In this document: in pieces, positions 1 through 5,680 of the stretch | Numbering within the stretch: the stretch's first letter is position 1 | Layout of the letters: every line of letters begins with the position of its first letter | Source: DASYAN01 sp036501345 | Lineage (GTDB): Bacteria; Chloroflexota; Ktedonobacteria; Ktedonobacterales; Ktedonobacteraceae | DNA: 9,770 bases | Direction of reading: 5' to 3' | Assembly: GCA_036501345.1 (NCBI GenBank) | Contig: DASYAN010000080.1 | Location: 1 to 9,770 of the forward strand | Translations under genes and position numbers: made by a program | Notes under the pieces: generated by a model | Told to the model about the DNA's origin: nothing | The model's database searches: none | Seen by the model: only the letters and a program-made list of their open reading frames with translations

Positions 1-621
1 ATCCCTGATATCGGTGTGCTGCAAGCGATTCAGTCAAACTGGGTAAAGCAACGACGCCTGTTTGATGTAATGCTGCTTGTAGATAACTCGGGTAGTATGA
101 ACTTTCCTATTGATAACGTCCCTAAAATAGATGGTGCCAAGGCAGGGCTAAAAACATTTGTCAAGTTCATGGAAGACTCGGACCAACTGGGTCTTACCAC
201 TTTTAGCGATCAGACAAACAATCTTTCTAGCATTGCTATACCACTACGTACCCAGCGCTCTGATGTTCTCTCACGTATTGATGGCATGTTGGCCGACGGG
301 GGAGTGAAGCTCTATGACACGATCGCCAGTCAGTTCCAGCAGATTCAACAACTCCCGCCCACATCGATTAGAACAATGATTGTGCTTAGCAATCAGACTG
401 ATAATCAGAGCAAAATGAATCTTAATCAGCTTATGAGTCTTATCACACCTCCTAGCAATCAGGACTCTGGGGCAGTTATCAAGATATTCACTATTGCCTA
501 TGGTAGTAATACTGACGTAGGTGCGCTGACACAGATTGCCAAGCAGACTGGTGGTCAGGAGTTTAGCGCCACGCCACAAAACCTTCAGGATGTCTATCAG
601 CAGATTGGAGAGATTCTCTGA
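1..621 (+). CDS. VWA domain protein, 3' part (5' end outside window)
   Basis: The reading frame is open from the first base, so the true start lies upstream; the GTG at 16 has no convincing ribosome site. What is visible is one von Willebrand factor A domain filling about 200 residues. It begins with a hydrophobic strand (FDVMLLVDNSGSMN, codons 61-102) carrying the DxSxS metal-site motif (D at 82-84, S at 88-90 and 94-96) and ends in a helical tail (NLQDVYQQIGEIL). Known family: VWA domains of this type are often the C-terminal half of secreted or lipid-anchored proteins with a solute-binding-like N-terminal half, and the pre-domain residues (LQAIQSNW) fit that. Oddity: the second metal-site residue, normally T in a GGTxLYD motif, is V (304-306), and the Asp of the usual TDG loop is N (391-393). 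Metal binding may therefore be weak or lost. The function of the whole protein cannot be told from this part. Confidence 0.88.
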   Translation: MPDIGVLQAIQSNWVKQRRLFDVMLLVDNSGSMNFPIDNVPKIDGAKAGLKTFVKFMEDSDQLGLTTFSDQTNNLSSIAIPLRTQRSDVLSRIDGMLADGGVKLYDTIASQFQQIQQLPPTSIRTMIVLSNQTDNQSKMNLNQLMSLITPPSNQDSGAVIKIFTIAYGSNTDVGALTQIAKQTGGQEFSATPQNLQDVYQQIGEIL

Positions 622-629
622 GTCTCTCC
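607..629 (+). terminator. Possible hairpin terminator between convergent genes
   Basis: A perfect 7-bp inverted repeat, GGAGAGA (607-613) and TCTCTCC (623-629), has a 9-base loop and spans the stop codon of the VWA gene. It sits in the 18-bp gap to the convergent acetoacetate-CoA ligase gene. Only a weak T-rich tract follows on the + strand and none on the - strand, so termination activity is inferred. Confidence 0.35.
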
Positions 630-639
630 GGTAGCTCTA

Positions 640-2616
640 TTATACCGAAGGCCTCAGCTTCTGCGCAATCTCGACAAAATATTGAATCGACAGAGGATTG
701 CTCATAGCATCGGCACTGACCGCTTTCTCTATAGGTGTGCCCATGAGTAGCTTCTTAATCGGCACCTCCACTTTCTTGCCGCTCAGTGTCCTAGGCACTT
801 CGGGGATTGTCAGGATTTCATCGGGGACATGGTGCGGCGAGATAGTGGTGCGCAGTTTTGCTTTGATTTTGGCTTTGAGCGCATTATCTAGTTCCACACC
901 TTCTCTTAAGACTACAAAGAGTGGCATATAATAGCGTCCATGCGGTAGTTCAACGCCCACCACTAGACTATCGAGCACTTCGGGAAGGCTTTCTATAATG
1001 CGATAGATCTCACTGCTTCCCATCCTGATACCCGCACGGTTAATTGTGGAGTCGGAGCGACCGTAAATGATCGCACTGCCCCTCGGTGTAATCTTGATCC
1101 AATCACCATGCCGCCAAGTGCCGGGATACACAGAAAAATAGCTCTCCTGGTAGCGCTGATTACCTGCATCGTTCCAGAAGTAGAGTGGCATTGATGGCAA
1201 TGGCTCTGTGATAACCAGCTCACCAACCTCATCAATCAGTGCATGTCCCTGTTCATCAAAAGCTTCGATTTTTGCACCCAGACTACGGCATTGCAACTCG
1301 CCCGCATGGACGGGTAAGAGGATTGAGCCATTGACGAAAGCGGAACAAACGTCGGTTCCTCCACTCATGGATGTCAGCCAGAGATCCTTTTTGACGTGTT
1401 CATACAGCCACAAGAAACCCTCCGGCGGTAGCGGTGAACCAGTTGAGCCAATCCCCTGGAGCTTGTGCAGATCAAACTGTCCATCTGGCTCAATATGGGC
1501 CTTCATGCAGGACGAGATGTAGGCAGCACTGGTACCAAAGAAGGTCATGTCCGTATCCTGGACGAATTGCCAGAGTGCATTCAAATCTGGATAGGCCGGG
1601 GAGCCATCGTAAAGCAGGATGGTTGCTTCAACTAGCAAGCCGCTGACCAGAAAGTTCCACATCATCCAGCCAGTCGTCGTAAACCAGAAGAACCTGTCAC
1701 TAGGTTTCAGGTTCATCTCCAAGGATAAGTTTTTGAGATGTTCTAGCAAAATACCGCCATGGCCCTGTACGATAGCTTTGGGCAAGCCTGTAGTACCAGA
1801 AGAATAGAGTACCCATAGGGGATGATCAAAAGGAACCTGTTCGAAGACGAGGTCACTTGGCTGTGTGAGTGTCTCCTGCCAGGCAATAGTATTGGTCAGC
1901 TCTCCTGGCTCAAACTGCTTCTGCAAATACGGCACCAGAACGGTTCTTTGCAAGGAGGGTAGGGCTTGCTGCAATTCTGCGATCATGGGACGACGATCAA
2001 AGGTTTTGCCACCATACTGATAGCCATCTACCGCAAAGAGTACTTTTGGTTCGATCTGTTTAAAACGATCAATTACGCTATTAGTACCAAAGTCGGGCGA
2101 ACAACTGGACCAGATTGCTCCCATACTGGCACAGGCCAGAAATGCAATGATGGTTTCAGGGATATTGGGCATATAAGCTACGACGCGATCTCCGCGTTGT
2201 ACACCCATGGTATGTAAAGCCTTGGCAACCGCGCTAACTTTTTGCCGTAACTCATCCCAGGAAACTTCAAGTAGCGGATGGTGTTCAGAGCGGAAGAGTA
2301 AAGCTGGCCGTTGATCAGAACTATTGCGAAAAATGTGCTCTGCATAATTGAGTTTGGCTTCAGGGAACCACGACGCACCAGGCATGGTGTGGGTTGTCAA
2401 CACCGTCTTATAGGGATGAGAAGCCTTGACCTGAAAGAAGTCCCAGATGGAAGCCCAGAAGTCTTCGAGATGAGTCACGGACCACTGCCATACCTCTTCG
2501 CGTGTCTGGAAGCGCAAACCTTTTGCTTGCTCTAACCACTGCAAATAGTTGGTTATGTTAGCCTGTTGTTTCATCTCGACCGAAGGTTCCCAGAGGGGCA
2601 GATCATTGCTAATCAT
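640..2616 (-). CDS. aacS: Acetoacetate-CoA ligase (acetoacetyl-CoA synthetase)
   Basis: ATP-dependent activation of acetoacetate to acetoacetyl-CoA with release of AMP and PPi; a cytoplasmic ANL-superfamily enzyme. From the chosen Met the product is 658 residues, the usual family size. Visible motifs: the N-terminal PLWEPS and W/F-rich segment typical of this family, SRLNYAEN-like KLNYAEH, the AMP-binding P-loop YSSGTTGLPKA (about residues 271-281), SMSGGTDVCSAF (about 416-427), the hinge region YGRSDSTINRAGIRMG (about 518-533), and the C-terminal PRTLSGKK with the adenylating/acylation-control lysine near 614. The frame stays open to a TTG/ATG at 2724/2721, adding 35-36 poorly family-like residues. 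I chose the Met at 2616 because PLWEPS follows it directly and because a promoter-like TGGTATACT (2708-2716) lies inside the longer version. No ribosome site is strong at either start. The gene is monocistronic in this window and convergent with the VWA gene. The product call is secure; the start is not. Confidence 0.93.
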   Translation of the reverse strand: MISNDLPLWEPSVEMKQQANITNYLQWLEQAKGLRFQTREEVWQWSVTHLEDFWASIWDFFQVKASHPYKTVLTTHTMPGASWFPEAKLNYAEHIFRNSSDQRPALLFRSEHHPLLEVSWDELRQKVSAVAKALHTMGVQRGDRVVAYMPNIPETIIAFLACASMGAIWSSCSPDFGTNSVIDRFKQIEPKVLFAVDGYQYGGKTFDRRPMIAELQQALPSLQRTVLVPYLQKQFEPGELTNTIAWQETLTQPSDLVFEQVPFDHPLWVLYSSGTTGLPKAIVQGHGGILLEHLKNLSLEMNLKPSDRFFWFTTTGWMMWNFLVSGLLVEATILLYDGSPAYPDLNALWQFVQDTDMTFFGTSAAYISSCMKAHIEPDGQFDLHKLQGIGSTGSPLPPEGFLWLYEHVKKDLWLTSMSGGTDVCSAFVNGSILLPVHAGELQCRSLGAKIEAFDEQGHALIDEVGELVITEPLPSMPLYFWNDAGNQRYQESYFSVYPGTWRHGDWIKITPRGSAIIYGRSDSTINRAGIRMGSSEIYRIIESLPEVLDSLVVGVELPHGRYYMPLFVVLREGVELDNALKAKIKAKLRTTISPHHVPDEILTIPEVPRTLSGKKVEVPIKKLLMGTPIEKAVSADAMSNPLSIQYFVEIAQKLRPSV

Positions 2617-2707
2617 AATAAAAGCAGCCTTTCCATCTCGTTGCAGACTATCACTCTGGTTACTCGAAACAAAGCTGGTTTCTTGTTCAGCGATTCTCGT
2701 TGCCTCT

Positions 2708-2716
2708 AGTATACCA
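2708..2716 (-). promoter_or_regulatory. Candidate extended -10 promoter for aacS
   Basis: Read on the - strand, the sequence is TGGTATACT, i.e. TGn followed by TATACT (one mismatch to TATAAT). Transcription would start near 2701 and leave a leader of about 85 bases before the Met at 2616. No good -35 hexamer is present; the -35 position is occupied by the palindrome at 2722-2741. Pattern match only. Confidence 0.4.
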
Positions 2717-2721
2717 TTCAT

Positions 2722-2741
2722 CAAGAGGGTATTTCCTCTTG
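2722..2741. promoter_or_regulatory. Operator-like palindrome upstream of aacS
   Basis: A perfect inverted repeat, CAAGAGG (2722-2728) and CCTCTTG (2735-2741), is separated by 6 bases. It covers the -21 to -40 region of the candidate aacS promoter, where a regulator would block or recruit RNA polymerase. If translation instead began at 2721, the same bases would form a hairpin holding the only SD-like AGAGGA, which argues against that start. Confidence 0.35.
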
Positions 2742-2799
2742 GTTGAAAATGGGGTTTTCCGTTTTTGTCTAGCCAATGGACAAGCCTATTCTAAAACGT

Positions 2800-2929
2800 A
2801 AGAGGCCATTTCATAACTGCGAGTCTCCTTCCCAGAGATGAGCTAAGAGTCAGCTTACCTTACTCTGCCAAACAGAGCTGGTTTGGTCCTGTTCTCAAGA
2901 GCTTGCGAGGGGTTACGAAATGGCCTCTT
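2800..2929. repeat. 130-bp inverted-repeat element (MITE-like)
   Basis: The ends are AAGAGGCCATTTCATAAC (2800-2817) and GTTACGAAATGGCCTCTT (2912-2929), an 18-bp terminal inverted repeat with one mismatch. The interior holds a small hairpin (CCAAAC 2868-2873, GTTTGG about 2881-2886) and no credible gene. The right part is shared with a second copy at 4586-4657. I see no clear target-site duplication next to the ends. Size and structure fit a miniature inverted-repeat transposable element. A large transcription-stopping fold downstream of the cupin gene is an alternative that does not exclude this. Confidence 0.6.
2856..2927 (+). repeat. Shared element end, copy 1
   Basis: It starts with TACCTTACTCTGCCAAA (2856-2872) and ends with GGGGTTACGAAATGGCCTC (2909-2927), separated by 36 bases. 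The second copy at 4586-4657 has the same two blocks (16/17 and 17/19 identical) with the same 36-base spacing and the same orientation, exactly 1730 bp away. The middle is diverged. Confidence 0.65.
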
Positions 2930-2948
2930 TCTCCTAAAAAAGGGAGAA
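2929..2948. terminator. Short hairpin downstream of cupin gene
   Basis: TTCTCC (2929-2934) pairs with GGAGAA (2943-2948), plus a T-G pair, around an A6 loop. It lies 16 bp past the stop of the cupin reading frame on the - strand and abuts the 130-bp inverted-repeat element. There is no T-run after the stem on either strand, so it is at best a weak or factor-assisted terminator. Confidence 0.25.
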
Positions 2949-2964
2949 GCCGGAATTATGAACC

Positions 2965-3288
2965 TTACTTGTTCTCTGTCGGCCAGTAATCTTTAACCCT
3001 TTGCCATGCATTATCATCAGGCCAGCGAGGTAGCGTTGCAATGATAAAGTCCACGTCCTCTGAACTCTGGTTACGAAGCTGAAAATGGGTCTCTGGTGTG
3101 AGTATAAAATCATCTCCAGGCAAAACCTTTATTGTATATTCCTTTCCTTGCTCTTTCTCTTTCCTCCAGAGCTCACATTCTCCGCTCCTACAGATCCAAA
3201 TCTCCTTAAGCTCAGGGTGCATTCCAGCAAGGGATGTAGATTTTGGGGGGATAATGCACCGAGAGAAACTGACCTCTTTCCTACTCAT
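2965..3288 (-). CDS. Cupin-like domain, out-of-frame 3' part of the upstream gene
   Basis: A 107-residue reading frame from an ATG at 3288, but this Met is probably internal. The same frame reads back to the A8 run at 3475-3482 and encodes residues homologous to the first half of the upstream repeat (for example LVNGKPTFSSLEY and YAPDGLKIWELEM), with no usual start codon there. I read it as the second repeat of one two-repeat gene, cut off by a one-base shift. The visible part is a small beta-barrel cupin-like domain. A first motif region has H23 and E28 (HPELKEIWICRSGE) and a second has PGDDFILTPETHFQLRN with a conserved H. It ends WQRVKDYW. If expressed alone from 3288 it would be a lone cupin barrel; the only SD-like bases (GGAG) touch the ATG, which is too close. 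The ligand and reaction are unknown. Confidence 0.6.
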   Translation of the reverse strand: MSRKEVSFSRCIIPPKSTSLAGMHPELKEIWICRSGECELWRKEKEQGKEYTIKVLPGDDFILTPETHFQLRNQSSEDVDFIIATLPRWPDDNAWQRVKDYWPTENK

Positions 3289-4059
3289 CTCCAGTTCCCA
3301 AATTTTTAATCCATCAGGCGCATAGTAATTCGGCGGTTTATCTATAGAGCTCGTAGCAGCGTCCCTAAAAACGACCTTGCTTGTTTTAGCTGTAACATAC
3401 TCAAGACTGCTAAATGTAGGCTTGCCGTTTACAAGCTGAGTCTGTATAATGACTGTCCCAAGAAGGGATTCTGGTTTTTTTTCTTATAAAGAGGTTCTCC
3501 GTTTTTATCCTCATTATACAGGTATCTTTCATGCGTGCGAGAGACAATCTGCCAGTAATCTTTAACCCTTTTCCATGCATCACTACGAGACGAGCGAGGT
3601 ATCATTGCAATGATAAAGTCCGCGTTCTCTGAACTCTGGTTATCAAGCTGAGCATGGGTCTCTGGTGTGAGTATAAAATGTTCTCCAGGCGAAACCTCTA
3701 TTGTATATTCCTGTTCTTGCTCTTTCTTCCAAAGTTTGCATTCTCCGCTCCTACAGATCCAAATCCCCTTAAACTCAGATTGCTCTCTAGCAAGGGATGT
3801 ACATTTCGGGGGGATAATGCACCTCCAGAAACTGACCCCTTCCCTCTCCATCTCCAGTTTCCAAATTTTTAATCCATCAGGCGCATTGTACTGACTATCT
3901 ATAGGTTTCATGTCTATAGGGTCCTTGTCAGAGTCCTTAAAAACGACCTCTGTAGCATACTCAAGACTGTTAGATGTAAGCTTGCCATCTACTCCACGCT
4001 GAATCTTTATACTGATTTTCTTACCATTATCCAAGTATGTTTCATGCGTGCGAGAGACA
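2982..4059 (-). repeat. Tandem duplication inside the cupin gene
   Basis: Two direct copies of about 510-565 bp, left about 2982-3546 and right about 3551-4059. Matching blocks include GCCAGTAATCTTTAACCCTT (2982 and 3551, offset 569), AATTTTTAATCCATCAGGCG (3301 and 3864, offset 563) and TTTCATGCGTGCGAGAGACA (3527 and 4040, offset 513). Indels in the N-terminal half explain the changing offset. Each copy encodes a VSRTHE(R/T)YL start, a variable linker, a conserved APDGLKIW(E/K)LEM segment and a cupin barrel. This is an internal gene duplication that has begun to diverge. Confidence 0.9.
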
Positions 4060-4157
4060 TTCCCTATATGTTGTCGCAGAAAATCGTGTTTTTTTACATC
4101 TGATGTAAGATGTTGGTTCTTTTCCAATCGATTGTCGGATATATGCTGATATCCCAT
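3429..4157 (-). CDS. Tandem cupin-like protein, first repeat plus truncated second repeat (frameshifted)
   Basis: The start is well supported: GGAGG lies 8 bases before the ATG at 4157. The 242-residue product has a short unique N-terminus (1-32), then VSRTHETYL and a linker, a cupin-like barrel at about 98-200, and the start of a second repeat (VSRTHERYL, 205-213). The second repeat leaves frame after an A8 run (3475-3482) and ends in an unrelated tail to the stop at 3429. Adding one A gives one open frame to 2965 and a product of about 397 residues with two matching repeats. The shift may be a real mutation, slippage or -1 frameshifting at the run, or a sequencing error. Cupin motif 1 is degraded here (REQSEFKGIW, against HPELKEIW in repeat 2), while motif 2 keeps PGEHFILTPETHAQL. 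No enzyme activity can be assigned. No signal peptide or membrane segment is seen. It is flanked by repeats on both sides and looks more A+T-rich than the pdh genes. Confidence 0.8.
   Translation of the reverse strand: MGYQHISDNRLEKNQHLTSDVKKHDFLRQHIGNVSRTHETYLDNGKKISIKIQRGVDGKLTSNSLEYATEVVFKDSDKDPIDMKPIDSQYNAPDGLKIWKLEMEREGVSFWRCIIPPKCTSLAREQSEFKGIWICRSGECKLWKKEQEQEYTIEVSPGEHFILTPETHAQLDNQSSENADFIIAMIPRSSRSDAWKRVKDYWQIVSRTHERYLYNEDKNGEPLYKKKNQNPFLGQSLYRLSL
3475..3482 (-). other. A8 homopolymer where the cupin frame is lost
   Basis: On the coding (-) strand the sequence is TAT-AAG-AAA-AAA-AAC-CAG. With nine A residues it would read AAG-AAA-AAA-AAA-CCA-GAA and continue through LLGTVIIQTQLVNGKPT to the end of the second cupin repeat. 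The span 2965-4157 is 1193 nt, one short of 398 codons. The run is also a classic site for polymerase slippage or -1 ribosomal slippage, either of which would restore the frame in part of the product. Confidence 0.75.
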
Positions 4158-4184
4158 TTGGATAACCTCCTTTTTAATTTTATC

Positions 4185-4226
4185 AAGCTATGCATAATAT
4201 TTCATGTGATACTTCAAACATAGCTT
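4185..4226. promoter_or_regulatory. Spaced inverted repeat upstream of the cupin gene
   Basis: AAGCTATG (4185-4192) and CATAGCTT (4219-4226) are perfect 8-bp arms separated by 26 bases. The centre lies about 50 bp upstream of the cupin start codon, in the expected promoter zone. It could be a paired operator or an mRNA stem. I could not find a convincing -35/-10 pair here. Confidence 0.3.
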
Positions 4227-4463
4227 TTCAAAACAACTAAGACGAGTAACCAATGTTAATGCCACACTCACCTCAAGAGTACTGAATGCAAGAGACTTTT
4301 TCTAGATGTAAAGAGGGCTCTTCCTCACTCAAAAAGTTCCTTCTATTACGAATTTCCGCATACAAAGTATGCCTAATGAGAGAGCATTTCTAACTCAAAA
4401 GGCCCTCTCATGAACAGCCTTCTCCCCTAAAGATAGCTGATAAAAGAGGTTTTTTCCAGGGAC

Positions 4464-4517
4464 AAAGCGGACATCTGGTGCAAAAAAGCGGACATCCTGA
4501 AAGGGTAAAAGCGGACC
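4464..4517. mobile_element. Solo end-repeat array resembling an IS21-family terminus
   Basis: Three direct copies of AAAGCGGAC begin at 4464, 4485 and 4508, spaced 21 and 23 bp (about two helical turns). The first two copies extend to AAAGCGGACATC. On the other strand they read GATGTCCGCTTT. Multiple phased repeats with a TGTCCGCTTTT-like core are, from memory, typical of transposase-binding ends of IS21-family elements. No istA/istB-like gene or opposite end is present, so this would be a remnant. Confidence 0.5.
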
Positions 4518-4585
4518 GTTTCTGGAACAAAAGAGGATAGGTGAACAAAAGAGCCTCTGTCATTTTCCAGCTATGCAGTACTCTC

Positions 4586-4657
4586 TACCTCACTCTGCCA
4601 AATTCAAGCAGGGTATGCTCTTCACTGAAGGGCTTTTGGGGGTTACGAAACGCCCTC
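4586..4657 (+). repeat. Shared element end, copy 2
   Basis: TACCTCACTCTGCCAAA (4586-4602) and GGGGTTACGAAACGCCCTC (4639-4657) are separated by 36 bases, the same arrangement and orientation as copy 1 at 2856-2927. Unlike copy 1, no good partner for a terminal inverted repeat is seen on its left. It may be a degraded copy or a single transposon end. Confidence 0.6.
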
Positions 4658-4701
4658 ACGTAATGTAATCGAAGTGCTGTGGCACATAGATAGAAGACCC
4701 A

Positions 4702-4731
4702 TTGAACCTTTTGTAAGTTGTGGCGTACTAT
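4702..4731 (+). promoter_or_regulatory. Candidate promoter for the Tic20/DUF4870-like gene
   Basis: TTGAAC (4702-4707) and TACTAT (4726-4731) are separated by 18 bases, each 4/6 to the sigma-70-type consensus. The start would be near 4738, leaving a leader of about 35 bases before the ATG at 4772. The match is moderate, but the location is right. Confidence 0.35.
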
Positions 4732-4771
4732 TAAGGTAGACACAATTTTTTGCAACGAGGAGGAATGCCGC

Positions 4772-5455
4772 ATGCCTACAAATCCTGACCAGAGCCAACG
4801 ACCTGATTCTACGGATAGTTACGGCGGGTATGGTGGCTATCGACCATCAAATCCTGTAGATGATCCCTATGGAGCTAGTCAACAAGGTGGTTCTCAACAA
4901 AGTGATCCAGATTATGTTTATGGGCAACAAACACAAGGGCAGCAATCTGGCGATAACCAGGGACAGCAGCAGCAGCAGCAATATGCCTATGAGCCCCCTG
5001 AAAGTGTACTTAGAAGCCAAGGGAGGAAAAGTTCTGGGTCATCCACTCCCTTCACCTCTACAACTAGTCGGGGGCCATTAGAGAAAAACGATCGAAAGCT
5101 TGCTCTTTATAGTTACCTTGGTTTCTGTTTTACCGGTATTGTCTTTTTCTTTCTTAAGAAAAAACGTCCTTTTGTCCGTTTCCATGCCGCTCAGTCAATT
5201 GTTTTATTCGTGCCTGTAGCCGCTATCCTGGTAGTATTAAAGGTCATCTCAATTATTACGCTTATCCCATTCATTGGATGGATTTTAAGTCCTGTAATTA
5301 GTCTTCTAACCTTTATCGTTGTAGCACCTACCTTTATTCTCTGGATCATATTGATGGTACTGTCTTACCAGGGTATTAGAGTAAAGCTGCCAATTGTGGG
5401 CCACTATGCAGAGGCCTTGGTAGCACGCTTTTCTTCAGATAAAAGGACTGCCTAA
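4772..5455 (+). CDS. Tic20/DUF4870-like membrane protein with Q/G/Y-rich N-terminal tail
   Basis: The product is 227 residues. The start is set by AGGAGG (4758-4763), 8 bases before ATG 4772; the longer frame from a TTG at 4718 has no such site. Residues 1-105 form a hydrophilic, disorder-prone tail rich in Gln, Ser, Gly and Tyr, with a six-Gln run (65-70) encoded by five CAG and one CAA. Residues about 107-205 are the conserved membrane part: helices near 111-128, 142-165 and 167-198 (the last probably two), the pre-helix motif KKKRPFVRFHAAQS (129-142) and the exit motif YQGIRVKLPIVGHYAE (199-214). Phe-x-x-Phe-His-x-x-Gln and the K-LP-I-G ending are the hallmarks of DUF4870/Tic20-type proteins. 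The bacterial role is unproven. No signal peptide is seen; the tail would face one side of the membrane. It is apparently monocistronic and converges with the PLDc_N gene. Confidence 0.85.
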   Translation: MPTNPDQSQRPDSTDSYGGYGGYRPSNPVDDPYGASQQGGSQQSDPDYVYGQQTQGQQSGDNQGQQQQQQYAYEPPESVLRSQGRKSSGSSTPFTSTTSRGPLEKNDRKLALYSYLGFCFTGIVFFFLKKKRPFVRFHAAQSIVLFVPVAAILVVLKVISIITLIPFIGWILSPVISLLTFIVVAPTFILWIILMVLSYQGIRVKLPIVGHYAEALVARFSSDKRTA

Positions 5456-5608
5456 TCAATAGAAGAGAGAATGAAAATACTCAAGAGGTGACTGGAGAGT
5501 AGCAGGTAGATAGTGTTGAAGGAACATTTAAGGTTGTCATTTTAAATCAGATACAGAAAGGGGAAATACTACTGATAATTGGCTTTGAATAACAGAGGCA
5601 AAAGAGAA

Positions 5609-5643
5609 AAGAGTCATTTATGCATAGATTAGCCATGACTCTT
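5609..5643 (-). terminator. Intrinsic terminator of the PLDc_N gene
   Basis: A perfect 9-bp stem, AAGAGTCAT (5609-5617) and ATGACTCTT (5635-5643), with a 17-base loop. On the - strand it is followed by a T-rich run (TTCTCTTTT, 5600-5608). It lies 37 bp past the PLDc_N stop codon. On the + strand the following bases are less T-rich, so it may serve the convergent gene only weakly. Confidence 0.65.
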
Positions 5644-5680
5644 CTCAATTTGATTCGATGATGTAGGCATGCTTGCTTAA

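Larger units (their letters stand above)
4158..4771. other. Gene-free, repeat-rich region
   Basis: This 614-bp stretch lies between the divergent cupin and Tic20-like genes and holds no credible gene. It contains a spaced inverted repeat (4185-4226), an imperfect fold-back with AGAGGGC (4312-4318) and GCCCTCT (4402-4408) around a central hairpin GCATAC-AAA-GTATGC (4358-4372), three phased AAAGCGGAC repeats (4464-4517), two GAACAAAAGAG repeats (4525 and 4543), the second copy of the element end (4586-4657), and a promoter-like site (4702-4731). It reads as a graveyard of mobile-element ends. Confidence 0.6.

Noticed and set aside
1208..1522. + strand frame of 104 residues opposite acetoacetate-CoA ligase
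   Set aside because: Serine/proline-rich antisense shadow of a conserved enzyme gene with no start signal.
3085..3325. Two overlapping + strand frames opposite the second cupin repeat, and similar ones at 3654-3894 opposite the first
   Set aside because: They occur in both repeats only because the repeats are homologous; no start signals, and the - strand frames show the conserved protein.
4464..4553. CRISPR-like array from repeated AAAGCGGAC and GAACAAAAGAG units
   Set aside because: Repeat units are only 9-12 bases, spacers are about 10 bases, there are only two or three copies each, and no cas genes are present; transposon-end repeats fit better.
4585..4773. 62-residue - strand frame upstream of the Tic20-like gene
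   Set aside because: It overlaps the repeated element end and the promoter and ribosome site of the next gene; no supporting features.
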